From contig JACJNX010000077.1 in the NCBI GenBank assembly GCA_014695255.1, positions 310,001 through 374,000 of the forward strand: a stretch of DNA of 64,000 nucleotides, in the 5' to 3' direction. Shown here in pieces: positions 16,121-23,226 of the stretch; the first letter of the stretch is position 1; each line of letters starts with the position of its first letter. The notes under the pieces were generated by a model that ran no database searches, was not told where the DNA came from, and saw nothing but the letters and a program-made list of their open reading frames with translations. Source of the stretch: Cyanobacteria bacterium FACHB-63. GTDB taxonomy: Bacteria > Cyanobacteriota > Cyanobacteriia > Leptolyngbyales > Leptolyngbyaceae. The position numbers and the translations under genes are program-made.

Positions 16121-17353
16121 TTATCCTCGTCGCTCTTGTTCAATGATCAGTCGTCGCATCAGCTTACGTTCTACTGTGTCTACTAGCGCATCGATGTTAA
16201 TCGCAGGAGGCGACTGTACTTCAGAAATAGGAGGGTCGGCAGTTGAGTGTGGAGGTCGTGTCTCCTGAGAAGGTGTGATCTCGGTGTGAAAAGACGATCG
16301 CTGTTCCCGTCCTGAGGCGATTTCAACTGGATTCAAGGCGGTCGATGACTCAACTGGCGATGCGGATGGCACAGAAGGCTGCACAAACACAAAGGATGGA
16401 GCAATTGCCGCAGACTGCAAAGGTAAGCTTGGAGCTTCTAAGGTCTGAATCAATGGTGCTTGAATGGGGTGAACTTGCGGTAGTAAGGCGGGTTTGTTAA
16501 TTGCTACGGGTTGGTTTGGTAAGAGGTCAGTCTGAAGTGGAAGTTCAGCGATCGCATTCATCTGCGATCGGATAGGGTGAACTTGCGGCAGCGGAGATTC
16601 TATCGTCTTCATTTCTGACGGTAAAGAAACCTCGCGCTGGAATGGCAATGGAGCAATTGCTTGAAGGTGATAGTGTGATGCGATAACTGGGGGGTGAGCG
16701 GTTGAAGTGAGATGAGATTGCGAACCGATCAACGCTGTCGTTCGTTCCAGAGCGTTTTGAATGGGGTCAACTTGAATTAGATCAGGCTGAGAATAAGATT
16801 CTCCAGCGGGATTGATCGTTGTTTGAAGAATAACGCTTGGATGCGCCGTAGCCTGCAAAGGTGCTGTAGGAGATTCTGGGTTCTGAACAGTTCCTCCAGC
16901 AATTCCTCCAGCAATTCCTCCAGCAGTTCCTCTAACAATAGGCAATGGCGACGCAGCAGGCATATCAGAATGGCTAGGATTTTTTGGAGTTGACTGAGCA
17001 CTTGAAAACTTTGCCTGAACCACAATGGAAGAACTCTCAGAAGCAGAACTCGCAGCAGCACGATCGCGGCTCGATTGAGTGCCGGAAGCAACCCCGCTCC
17101 CCTGCACTGGATCACTCACCCTAGGCTGTGCATAAACAATCGGGAGAGCTTCTGTTTGCCATTCTGCTGCATTCAAGTAGCGATCGGAAAGCTGATGAAA
17201 CAGCGATAATCGATCGCTAAGGAACTGCAATCGGGCATATAACTGCTGGCTCAGTTTTGGATCAATCACACGCGATCGCAGCGGAGAGAGCCGCTTCACT
17301 AACCCAGGATCTAAAGCCGTTTCCCAAGCTTGAGGCAGTGTAGAACTTGACAT
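16121..17353 (-). CDS. CIS operon low-complexity protein with short ordered ends
   Basis: The first 75 residues of this 410-aa protein are helical (VKRLSPLRSRVIDPKLSQQL, FLSDRLSLFHQLSDRYLNA). Residues 80-380 are low complexity, rich in Pro, Ser, Gln, Ala and Ile/Val. Motifs such as PQVHPI are repeated, and a four-copy GGIA-type stretch is encoded by a 12-bp tandem repeat at 16889-16936. The last 25 residues form a basic helix (VDTVERKLMRRLIIEQERRG). Ordered ends joined by a long disordered linker would suit a tether or adaptor. The position between tube 2 and the LysM protein is fixed in many CIS loci for a protein of unknown function. It is not recognisable as a tape measure, although no other candidate exists in the operon. 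Confidence 0.75.
   Translation of the reverse strand: MSSSTLPQAWETALDPGLVKRLSPLRSRVIDPKLSQQLYARLQFLSDRLSLFHQLSDRYLNAAEWQTEALPIVYAQPRVSDPVQGSGVASGTQSSRDRAAASSASESSSIVVQAKFSSAQSTPKNPSHSDMPAASPLPIVRGTAGGIAGGIAGGTVQNPESPTAPLQATAHPSVILQTTINPAGESYSQPDLIQVDPIQNALERTTALIGSQSHLTSTAHPPVIASHYHLQAIAPLPFQREVSLPSEMKTIESPLPQVHPIRSQMNAIAELPLQTDLLPNQPVAINKPALLPQVHPIQAPLIQTLEAPSLPLQSAAIAPSFVFVQPSVPSASPVESSTALNPVEIASGREQRSSFHTEITPSQETRPPHSTADPPISEVQSPPAINIDALVDTVERKLMRRLIIEQERRG
16889..16936 (-). repeat. 12-bp tandem repeat, four copies
   Basis: Four consecutive near-identical 12-bp units (core TTCCTCCAGCA on the plus strand) encode the repeated GGIA/GGTV residues inside the low-complexity CIS protein. All units are in frame. 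Slippage could change copy number without frameshift. Confidence 0.85.
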
Positions 17354-17361
17354 AGCACCTC

Positions 17362-17901
17362 CTAAACTCCCGTCAATCCGCCTAGAGAGGCGATACTGCG
17401 ACCTGCTCCGGCTATTTGTGTTGCTCGATGCTTCTCTAAGCCACTGTGAACTAGCTCAATGCTTTCGATCGCAAGCTGATTGGTATTGCTTGCTTCAAAT
17501 TCTGGGCCTGTCCACTTCACCGGATACGCCGATCTGAAATTCCACCAAACGACCGGAATTCGTTGGCGATCGAGCAGCATAATCGACCCATTCAGCCGTA
17601 ATACATTTCCCTGACTGGCATTCCAATACCAACTCCAGAGAGTATCAATATCCGTAAGTCCACGTGAGAGGACAAGCGGCGGATAGTTCACGCGCGTCGG
17701 AAACTTGTGAGATCCATTTACGCCCCCTTCTTGATACTCTTCCAGCACAATCTCACTACTTAACCCAGAGACACGACTAAAGCCACCTGTTAGCAATCCA
17801 TCGATCTCTAGCAGAAAGTTGTACCCCATATAGGGATCAAGCCGTATTCCAAGTTGCCCTGTGCTAGCAGCAAACGCAGCATTCGCTCCAACAATGCTCA
17901 T
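17362..17901 (-). CDS. CIS inner tube protein 2 (T4 gp19/Afp5-like)
   Basis: This 179-aa protein is a tail-tube protein of the T4 gp19/Hcp superfamily: DPYMGYNFLLEIDGLLTGGF, VSGLSSEIVLEEYQEGG, then FPTRVNYPPLVLSRGLTD with the LWSWYWNASQG helix and ending AIESIELVHSGLE. A 16-residue Ala/Gly/Ser-rich N-terminal extension precedes the fold. CIS loci usually have a main tube protein and a variant placed at the baseplate end. The position next to the LysM and hub genes suggests this is the baseplate-proximal ring. Its ATG overlaps the stop of the DUF6760 coding segment by ATGA. Confidence 0.92.
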   Translation of the reverse strand: MSIVGANAAFAASTGQLGIRLDPYMGYNFLLEIDGLLTGGFSRVSGLSSEIVLEEYQEGGVNGSHKFPTRVNYPPLVLSRGLTDIDTLWSWYWNASQGNVLRLNGSIMLLDRQRIPVVWWNFRSAYPVKWTGPEFEASNTNQLAIESIELVHSGLEKHRATQIAGAGRSIASLGGLTGV

Positions 17902-18089
17902 CGATAGTTCTCCAGGAATGAAGGGGAGTTAGATTGATTGATCTGTTGATTGATTTGAGCGATTTGACTCACCCAATGCTGGCGATCGCGATGAGGCAAG
18001 GACATGATTTGTTCAGGCGACCAGTGAAAGTGATAAGCAACATACGCTACCTCCTGAGACAGCCGATCTAAGGGGTAGCGGTAAACTCC
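17898..18089 (-). CDS. DUF6760 protein, probably expressed by -1 frameshift from the upstream gene
   Basis: This 63-residue segment (GVYRYPLDRLSQEVAYVAYH, then FHWSPEQIMSLPHRDRQHWV) matches the small DUF6760 proteins found between tube genes of CIS loci. The frame has no ATG, GTG or TTG before the conserved N-terminus: an in-frame TGA lies just upstream, at 18104-18106. It sits in the -1 frame of the 125-aa gene. A run of five G on the minus strand (18088-18092) lies inside the 39-base window between that TGA and the TAG of frame 0. Slippage by one base on ATG-GGG would fuse it to the 125-aa protein. The ATGA overlap with tube 2 supports translation of this end. A missing G in the assembly is the main alternative. 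Confidence 0.7.
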   Translation of the reverse strand, partial: GVYRYPLDRLSQEVAYVAYHFHWSPEQIMSLPHRDRQHWVSQIAQINQQINQSNSPSFLENYR

Positions 18090-18445
18090 CCCATCAACAA
18101 CGGCTCAACTTCAAATTCGCCCTGACAATGTGGACACGCGACATGCAGCCGACTATGACCCACTTGATTGATGCGTTGGTAGAAGTCTTGTAAGTAAGCT
18201 AGATCGCCAGAGTATAATCCTTCGATCAGTTTGGGGTTAATCGCTTGAAGGGTTCCGAGCTGGGTGATCACTCGCGAGAGCAAGATGATGATCAGATAGC
18301 CAGGATTGCTTTGCACCCGTGGATCGCGTAGGGGTGCAATCTCATCATAAGCAGTGGAGAGCCGCATCATCCCTTCGCGGTGAACATTGCCCTCCGAATC
18401 GATCAATCCTTGAGGCAGCAGAAATGGAAATTCAGTCTGGTACAT
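18068..18445 (-). CDS. CIS tail-assembly-chaperone-like protein
   Basis: This 125-aa protein reads FPFLLPQGLIDSEGNVHREG, then MRLSTAYDEIAPLRDPRVQS and IILLSRVITQLGTL, a pattern seen in phage tail assembly proteins encoded after the tube gene. Near the end is CPHCQGEFEVE, half of a zinc-ribbon-like motif. Its position between tube 1 and tube 2 is where many contractile phages place the tail assembly chaperone. The frame-0 product ends ...LLMGEFTATP. A -1 shift at the G5 run (18088-18092) would instead give ...LLMGGVYRYP and continue into DUF6760. The chaperone role is inferred from family and position. Confidence 0.8.
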   Translation of the reverse strand: MYQTEFPFLLPQGLIDSEGNVHREGMMRLSTAYDEIAPLRDPRVQSNPGYLIIILLSRVITQLGTLQAINPKLIEGLYSGDLAYLQDFYQRINQVGHSRLHVACPHCQGEFEVEPLLMGEFTATP

Positions 18446-18467
18446 GAAATCATCAGCCTCCTAAACG

Positions 18468-18920
18468 CTAAGACCACTTATCGACGGTGAACCCTTCGTA
18501 GGCAAGCTCCATACTTTCAATAGCAGCACCATCGGTCGTAGCATCAAAGTCGGGCGCTTTCCAACTGGTGGGCCAACAGTTCGTTAGATTCCAGCGAATT
18601 TTTTCCTGTCCCGTTTGATCCAACAACACGATCGAGATATCTCTGCGATCAACGGTGCCACGCGAAAGATTTTGTCGCCACTTCCAGAGTTCATCATTGT
18701 TCGTGATGCCTCGTTGCAGCGTGATATTGGTATAGGAATTGAGTCCGGGTAGCTTTCGCATGGTGAGCGGATCAGTGCCTTCGCGATAGTCACTAGAGTT
18801 CTGTGTGGATGCAAGTCCAGTACACTGGCGAAAACCAGCATGAATAATGCCGTTCCATTCCACAAAGAAGTTATAGCTATGATACGGATCGGGTTTATGG
18901 GGGGGTTTGATGTCTGGCAT
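18468..18920 (-). CDS. CIS inner tube protein 1 (T4 gp19/Afp1-like)
   Basis: This 150-aa protein is the main tail-tube protein. It shows DPYHSYNFFVEWNGIIHAGF, the short CTGL turn, YREGTDPLTMRKLPG, ITLQRGIT and the helix DELWKWRQNLSRG, and ends with AAIESMELAYEGF. It stacks as hexameric rings inside the sheath. It is about 30 residues shorter than tube 2, lacking that protein's N-terminal extension. It lies 36 bp after the second sheath gene and 22 bp before the assembly-chaperone-like gene. Confidence 0.93.
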   Translation of the reverse strand: MPDIKPPHKPDPYHSYNFFVEWNGIIHAGFRQCTGLASTQNSSDYREGTDPLTMRKLPGLNSYTNITLQRGITNNDELWKWRQNLSRGTVDRRDISIVLLDQTGQEKIRWNLTNCWPTSWKAPDFDATTDGAAIESMELAYEGFTVDKWS

Positions 18921-18956
18921 AGTCGCAACCTTCTGGTAAAACGTGCAAAACAGAGT

Positions 18957-20111
18957 TTAGGCAGCAATCGTGACTCCGGTCTCGCCGTGAATGAGACGAA
19001 CCACGATAAATTCATTGGGCAAGGCAGGCGCAAGACCCACCTCAGTCACAACAATCCCCTGCGATCGCTGCTCTGGTGGATTGGTTTCCTCATTGCAACG
19101 CACATAGAACGCTTCTTGAGGCATCTGTCCCTGGAGAGCGCCTTGCTGAAATAAGCGATCCAGGTAGGCATTGAGTTCTCGCTCAATTCGCAGCCAGAGA
19201 TTGCGCTGATTTGGCTCAAAGGCAACCGCCTGTAAGTTAAAGCGACACCACCGCGCAACAGTGAGAAATAACCGCCGAACGTTGATATAGCGCCACGTCA
19301 GTTCTGGGCTGAGCGATCGCGCACCCCAGACTCGAATGCCGCGTCCTGGAAATGCCATCAGACAATTGACGTTACTCAGCGATTGTTGTTCAGCCTGCGT
19401 CAATTGCCAACTCAGATCTAGAACTCCTTCTAAGGGATAGTTCGCCGGAGCTTTGTGCGCTCCAATGGTGCGATCGCTTTGGGCATAGATCCCGGCAATG
19501 TGCCCACAAGGAGGAATGAACGGATCAGCACTCGATCGATGCTCCGGACGAATCCAGGGAAAGTAGAGCGCTCCATTGAGACTACCCTGGCTCAATGCGT
19601 TCTGTTGAGCCTTCACAGCCTCTAGCGTAAAGTCAGCCCCACAGTCGAGAATTGCAAACCGATCTTGCATTCGATCGCAATGCTCTAGAATTGCCTGCTG
19701 CATTTGATAAAGCAAGTCCGGCTCAGGGCGAGACTCACTTTGTGAGGTTTCAACAGCACGCATGAGATCAGGCGCACAGACTAAATCAATCTCTTCTAGT
19801 GCAGTCAACCCTTCCAGCCCTTGCTCTAGTTCTTGGATCGGCGGTTGCGTTGGGTCTAAGCAAACGACATAACAGACCCGTCCGCCATTCTGAAAAAAGC
19901 CTCGCACCACATCAAATAAGTAACTTGGTTCAATGGGCTGAATCTTTTCAAAGAACTGCGTCCAGAGGGTTAGCTTCTGAATTTTTTGATTGGAATTCGC
20001 GATCGTCGCAAATCCCAAAAATGCAGGAACGCCCGTCAGTAATGTGGGATCTGCTTGGATTAGAAGCTCTTCAAATGAAACATTTGCGACCTGAAACGCC
20101 GTTGTGGTCAT
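18957..20111 (-). CDS. CIS sheath protein 2
   Basis: This 384-aa protein is a contractile sheath subunit. The C-terminal half carries the classic signatures: CGHIAGIYAQSDRTIGAHKA with PANYPLEGV, the RIWGARSLS strand, YINVRRLFLTV, and the final EAFYVRCNEETNP and VVVTEVGLAPALPNEFIVV blocks. The N-terminus lacks the KAPGVYVEE segment of sheath 1, replaced by a divergent FEELLIQADPTLLTGVPAFL. It may therefore occupy a special ring or cap position. I use the ATG at 20111, which overlaps the stop of sheath 1 by ATGA. A start at 20129 would lie inside that gene. Confidence 0.92.
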   Translation of the reverse strand: MTTTAFQVANVSFEELLIQADPTLLTGVPAFLGFATIANSNQKIQKLTLWTQFFEKIQPIEPSYLFDVVRGFFQNGGRVCYVVCLDPTQPPIQELEQGLEGLTALEEIDLVCAPDLMRAVETSQSESRPEPDLLYQMQQAILEHCDRMQDRFAILDCGADFTLEAVKAQQNALSQGSLNGALYFPWIRPEHRSSADPFIPPCGHIAGIYAQSDRTIGAHKAPANYPLEGVLDLSWQLTQAEQQSLSNVNCLMAFPGRGIRVWGARSLSPELTWRYINVRRLFLTVARWCRFNLQAVAFEPNQRNLWLRIERELNAYLDRLFQQGALQGQMPQEAFYVRCNEETNPPEQRSQGIVVTEVGLAPALPNEFIVVRLIHGETGVTIAA

Positions 20112-21262
20112 TTGTTTGCTCCCGACCAATGGCTGAGCTGGAACACCACAAACTCAGCAGGCTTAACCACAGCAACACCGATTTCAGCGACAACGACACC
20201 CCGATCGCGATTTTCTTTAGGATTAGTTTCTTCATCGCATTTGACATAGAAAGCCTGCTCTGGCGTATTGCCATACAGCGCTCCACTGCGCCAAACTGTA
20301 GTCAAAAATGCGGTGACGGTGCGGCGAATCCGCGCCCAAAGCTCCGGTGAGTTCGGCTCGAACACCGTCCACTGAGTCCCTTCATCGATCGATTCCCGCA
20401 TATAGTTAAACAGTCGCCGCACACTGAGATAGGTAAACTCTCCATTCGTTGCTGCTGTCCCAAACGATCGTGCGCCCCAGATGCGGATATTGCCGTTGAG
20501 ATTGCGAATACAGTTAATGCCATTCCCGTTCAGCGTCCCCTGCTGGTTGCGGCTGATGGCATACTTTAATCCTTCGGCTCCGACGATCGCTTCATTAGCA
20601 GGAGCTTTATGCACACCGCGTTGAGCATCGACCCGCGCATACACACCCGCGACATGACCGCTGGGTGGAACATACTGCAAACTATCGCTGGCTGGATCAT
20701 AGACCTGAATCCAGGGAAAATAGAACGCTGCATAGTCAGTTGCTTTCGGCAACTGCTTCCCACCGGGTGCGAGGGTCGCAATCTCTACTTCAAGGGTGCT
20801 ATCGAAAACAGCGAATCGATCTTTGAGATCGGCGCAATGGGCTGCGATCGCGTTGAGCGTTGGTGCGTCAGTGACACCTGGAGCGGCAACAATGGCAATT
20901 TCATCGATCGCCTCAAATTGAGCTAACACCTTCTGAATTTCCGCTAAGCTTTTACCGGCGGCTCGACCTACATAGCAGCGCGTTCCACCGTTGCGAAAGA
21001 AACCATAGACTGCATGAGCCAGAAGATTGAGGTCGGCATCGGTTTTAGAAAAATCTCCGACTGTTTTCTTAAATTCGCTGAAATTGGTGCAGAGGACGAC
21101 CTCGCTAGCGGGAGTTGGCGGATCGTCAGCTCCGCCAGCCGCTTTGGTTCCGATAAAGGCAGCAGTGCTCGTCCCGACTCCGACGATCGGAGCAGAAGAC
21201 GGCATTTCTTCGACATAGACACCTGGGGCTTTCGTTGCAAACGTTGAAACATCGATAGCCAT
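20108..21262 (-). CDS. CIS sheath protein 1
   Basis: This 384-aa protein is the canonical contractile sheath subunit. KAPGVYVEEMPSSAPIVGVG is the conserved N-terminal arm that links neighbouring subunits. It continues with GTSTAAFIG, FRNGGTRCYV, PSGHVAGVYARVDAQRGVHK, RIWGARSF and the C-terminal EQAFYVKCDEETNP. The ATG at 21262 has GGAG eight bases upstream. Contraction of the sheath drives the tube. Two sheath genes in tandem are common in CIS loci. Identical length with diverged sequence argues for an old duplication. Confidence 0.95.
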   Translation of the reverse strand: MAIDVSTFATKAPGVYVEEMPSSAPIVGVGTSTAAFIGTKAAGGADDPPTPASEVVLCTNFSEFKKTVGDFSKTDADLNLLAHAVYGFFRNGGTRCYVGRAAGKSLAEIQKVLAQFEAIDEIAIVAAPGVTDAPTLNAIAAHCADLKDRFAVFDSTLEVEIATLAPGGKQLPKATDYAAFYFPWIQVYDPASDSLQYVPPSGHVAGVYARVDAQRGVHKAPANEAIVGAEGLKYAISRNQQGTLNGNGINCIRNLNGNIRIWGARSFGTAATNGEFTYLSVRRLFNYMRESIDEGTQWTVFEPNSPELWARIRRTVTAFLTTVWRSGALYGNTPEQAFYVKCDEETNPKENRDRGVVVAEIGVAVVKPAEFVVFQLSHWSGANK

Positions 21263-21274
21263 GAAGAGCACTCC

Positions 21275-21916
21275 TTACTGGATTGGAAGAATTTGCTGAA
21301 GTCGAATCGTGAGCGTTGTGATTTCTCCTTGTCTGAGCGTGATTCGTTGTGTTGCTACTTCATAACCGGGTGCAGTTGCCTTCACGGTCATGGTCGGTGG
21401 CTGTGTCGAATCAGCACTTGCATTCCACCCTTCTAGTGGAGTGAGGAGATACTGTCCTTTTGAGTCGCTAAACGTGAAAGCATCGCTGCCTTCGATCCAA
21501 ACCTTCGCCATCACGATCGCTTGCTGCTTTTGGTCTTGAATCGTGCCCTTGAGCGTGGTTGGACGCAGAGACAATTGAGTCCAAATTGGTTGAGTCGCTG
21601 CTTCTGAGGGCGGCACTGTAGCGATCGTGGTGTTCGAAGCTTGATAACGTCCTGCGGCATTCGGGAGTGATGCGGTCAGGGTATAGTTGCCGCCGGGAAG
21701 ATTGATAAAGTAAAACCATCCATCGTGGGCTGTTGCAGACTCATTCAGCCTGCGTCCTTGCAGAGCCGAGAGGCGGACTTGCTCTAGGAATTGCGCTGGA
21801 GCATCTGTGATCTCCACACGAGCACCCTTAAGCGGTTGTTGAGTTTGCTCATCAATTACAATTCCCGCGATCGCAACTTGCCGTCGATTTGGTTCTAATT
21901 TCACCCAAGATGACAT
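21275..21916 (-). CDS. CIS-associated protein with two carboxypeptidase-regulatory-like domains
   Basis: This 213-aa protein consists of two beta-sandwich repeats of the carboxypeptidase-regulatory (CarboxypepD_reg/DUF4480-like) type. The first spans residues 13-110 (IAGIVIDEQTQQPLKGARVE, DGWFYFINLPGGNYTLTASL), and the second spans 118-205 (LKGTIQDQKQQAIVMAKVWI, SDSKGQYLLTPL, MTVKATAPGYE). There is no signal peptide. The position between the DUF4255 gene and sheath 1 makes it a likely structural accessory of the particle, for example at the cap or sheath surface, but no function is known to me. Confidence 0.75.
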   Translation of the reverse strand: MSSWVKLEPNRRQVAIAGIVIDEQTQQPLKGARVEITDAPAQFLEQVRLSALQGRRLNESATAHDGWFYFINLPGGNYTLTASLPNAAGRYQASNTTIATVPPSEAATQPIWTQLSLRPTTLKGTIQDQKQQAIVMAKVWIEGSDAFTFSDSKGQYLLTPLEGWNASADSTQPPTMTVKATAPGYEVATQRITLRQGEITTLTIRLQQILPIQ

Positions 21917-21935
21917 GAGAGGCTAGCTCCACAGT

Positions 21936-22499
21936 TCAGATTTGAGAATTCGTCACCAATGGCACTGTATCGGCATCCTGCTGGAAGATGGGAACTGCGA
22001 TCGTCACAGTATAGTTCAACGCAGGTTTAGGTTTGCCGCCCATTGCCTGCCAGAACTCTCCCATACTTTGGAGTTGAGTGGGTCGCAGAGCAAGCGATCG
22101 GGGAATGGGAGATTGATCCCGAAGCGTACCCTGCAAAACCATCTCAGGCAGCACACGATGACGAAACAATGCCTGCATCACTTCGCCCAGAATTTGATGT
22201 TCAGTCTGCCAATCTGTCGGGTCTTGCGTCCAGACCGTCACGACATAGGAACAATCAACGCGCACTGGTGGGCGCTGCCGGAGCGCCGTGCCATTAGACT
22301 GACGGCTCACTATCCACTCGGTTTCTCGTAGCTCTAGATTCTCCCGCACATCATAGAGAAAGAGATTGATCGCTGGAAGGGTGAGCTTATTGATAAATTC
22401 TGGATTCGGAGCGCAGAAAGTGACCTCATAGTTCGCAAATGCTGGCGGTAGTTCACGCTTGAGAAGTTCTCTCAAGGTTTTATCCAAATCATCAAGCAT
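21936..22499 (-). CDS. CIS DUF4255 (Pvc16-like) protein, probable cap/terminator
   Basis: This 187-aa protein has the DUF4255 signature: LDKTLRELLKREL, FINKLTLPAINLFLYDVREN, RPPVRVDCSYVVTVWT and EHQILGEVMQALFRH. DUF4255/Pvc16-type proteins cap the end of the sheath-tube in described CIS. It is the first gene of the minus-strand operon, which begins just left of the 727-bp intergenic region shared with the AAA+ gene. The promoter must therefore lie in that region. Confidence 0.9.
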   Translation of the reverse strand: MLDDLDKTLRELLKRELPPAFANYEVTFCAPNPEFINKLTLPAINLFLYDVRENLELRETEWIVSRQSNGTALRQRPPVRVDCSYVVTVWTQDPTDWQTEHQILGEVMQALFRHRVLPEMVLQGTLRDQSPIPRSLALRPTQLQSMGEFWQAMGGKPKPALNYTVTIAVPIFQQDADTVPLVTNSQI

Positions 22500-23226
22500 G
22501 AGAAATGCTCCCTGAACTTGACTTGTACTCTCCTTTTGAGTGGCAGCACAAACTGAACCGCCAGCAGGATAAAGGAGATATAGTATGATGCTTTACGATC
22601 GTGCTGAACTAGAACGAAGCGACAAAGATAGATACAGTGTTACAGGTAATTAAGCTGAACTGGATCATTGCGACGCAATTGATTGTCATGAAGTATCAAA
22701 TTGCCACCTGGGATTCGATTTCAGGCACTATCAATGCAGCAGATTCGCTAAAGTAGTAGCTTTGCTCATTGAATGGTTGAACCAACTATAGAACGGTAGC
22801 ACCAAATACCTACGAGAGATAGGGTCTTAATATTTTCTTTCTTTTGAACAAAGTTGATTCATACTCTAAGGATGCTTGCTTCATCTCACTTATTTCGGTA
22901 AGTTATTAAATGCTTACTTTTTTACATGCTTATTAGTAAGTGTCGATGCGCTGCAATTGACCCGATAGATTTTCTATAGTTTTATAGCTTAAGTTTTATA
23001 ACTTAAACCAAAAGAGGCTCCAAAAACTTTGCATAATTCATTGTTGACTTTTTTACTAAGTTGACTTTTTTACTAAGTTGACGAATATTGCTGTAAGTAT
23101 TGAACTAGCACTTTCGTAGCTTCCATTTAGGAAAACAGATAGCTTCGACTGTTAGAAGCCGGACTGAATACGAACTCATGTCTTTCACAATCCTGAGCCA
23201 TCAGTGTTAAAACAGGTTCATCTCTC
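22500..23226. promoter_or_regulatory. Divergent CIS control region
   Basis: These 727 bp separate the divergent CIS operon and AAA+ gene and hold no convincing reading frame. The right half is AT-rich. It includes an imperfect palindrome (TTAAGT/ACTTAA arms at 22989-22994 and 23001-23006) and a 17-bp tandem repeat at 23044-23077. The repeat units begin with TTGACT, resembling a -35 box. No transcription factor site could be recognised. Confidence 0.45.
23044..23082. repeat. 17-bp tandem repeat upstream of the AAA+ gene
   Basis: Two perfect adjacent copies of TTGACTTTTTTACTAAG (23044-23060 and 23061-23077) are followed by a partial TTGAC. The block lies 145 bp before the AAA+ start codon, within the divergent control region. 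It could be an operator or a slippage product. Confidence 0.8.

Noticed and set aside
16777-17115. Leucine-rich 112-aa frame in the low-complexity CIS gene
   Set aside because: Another frame of the same strand. The Leu repeats reflect the 12-bp unit and no ribosome-binding site is present.
18957-21262. Assembly duplication of the sheath gene
   Set aside because: The two sheath proteins have equal length but clearly different sequences, and the N-terminal arm exists only in the first.
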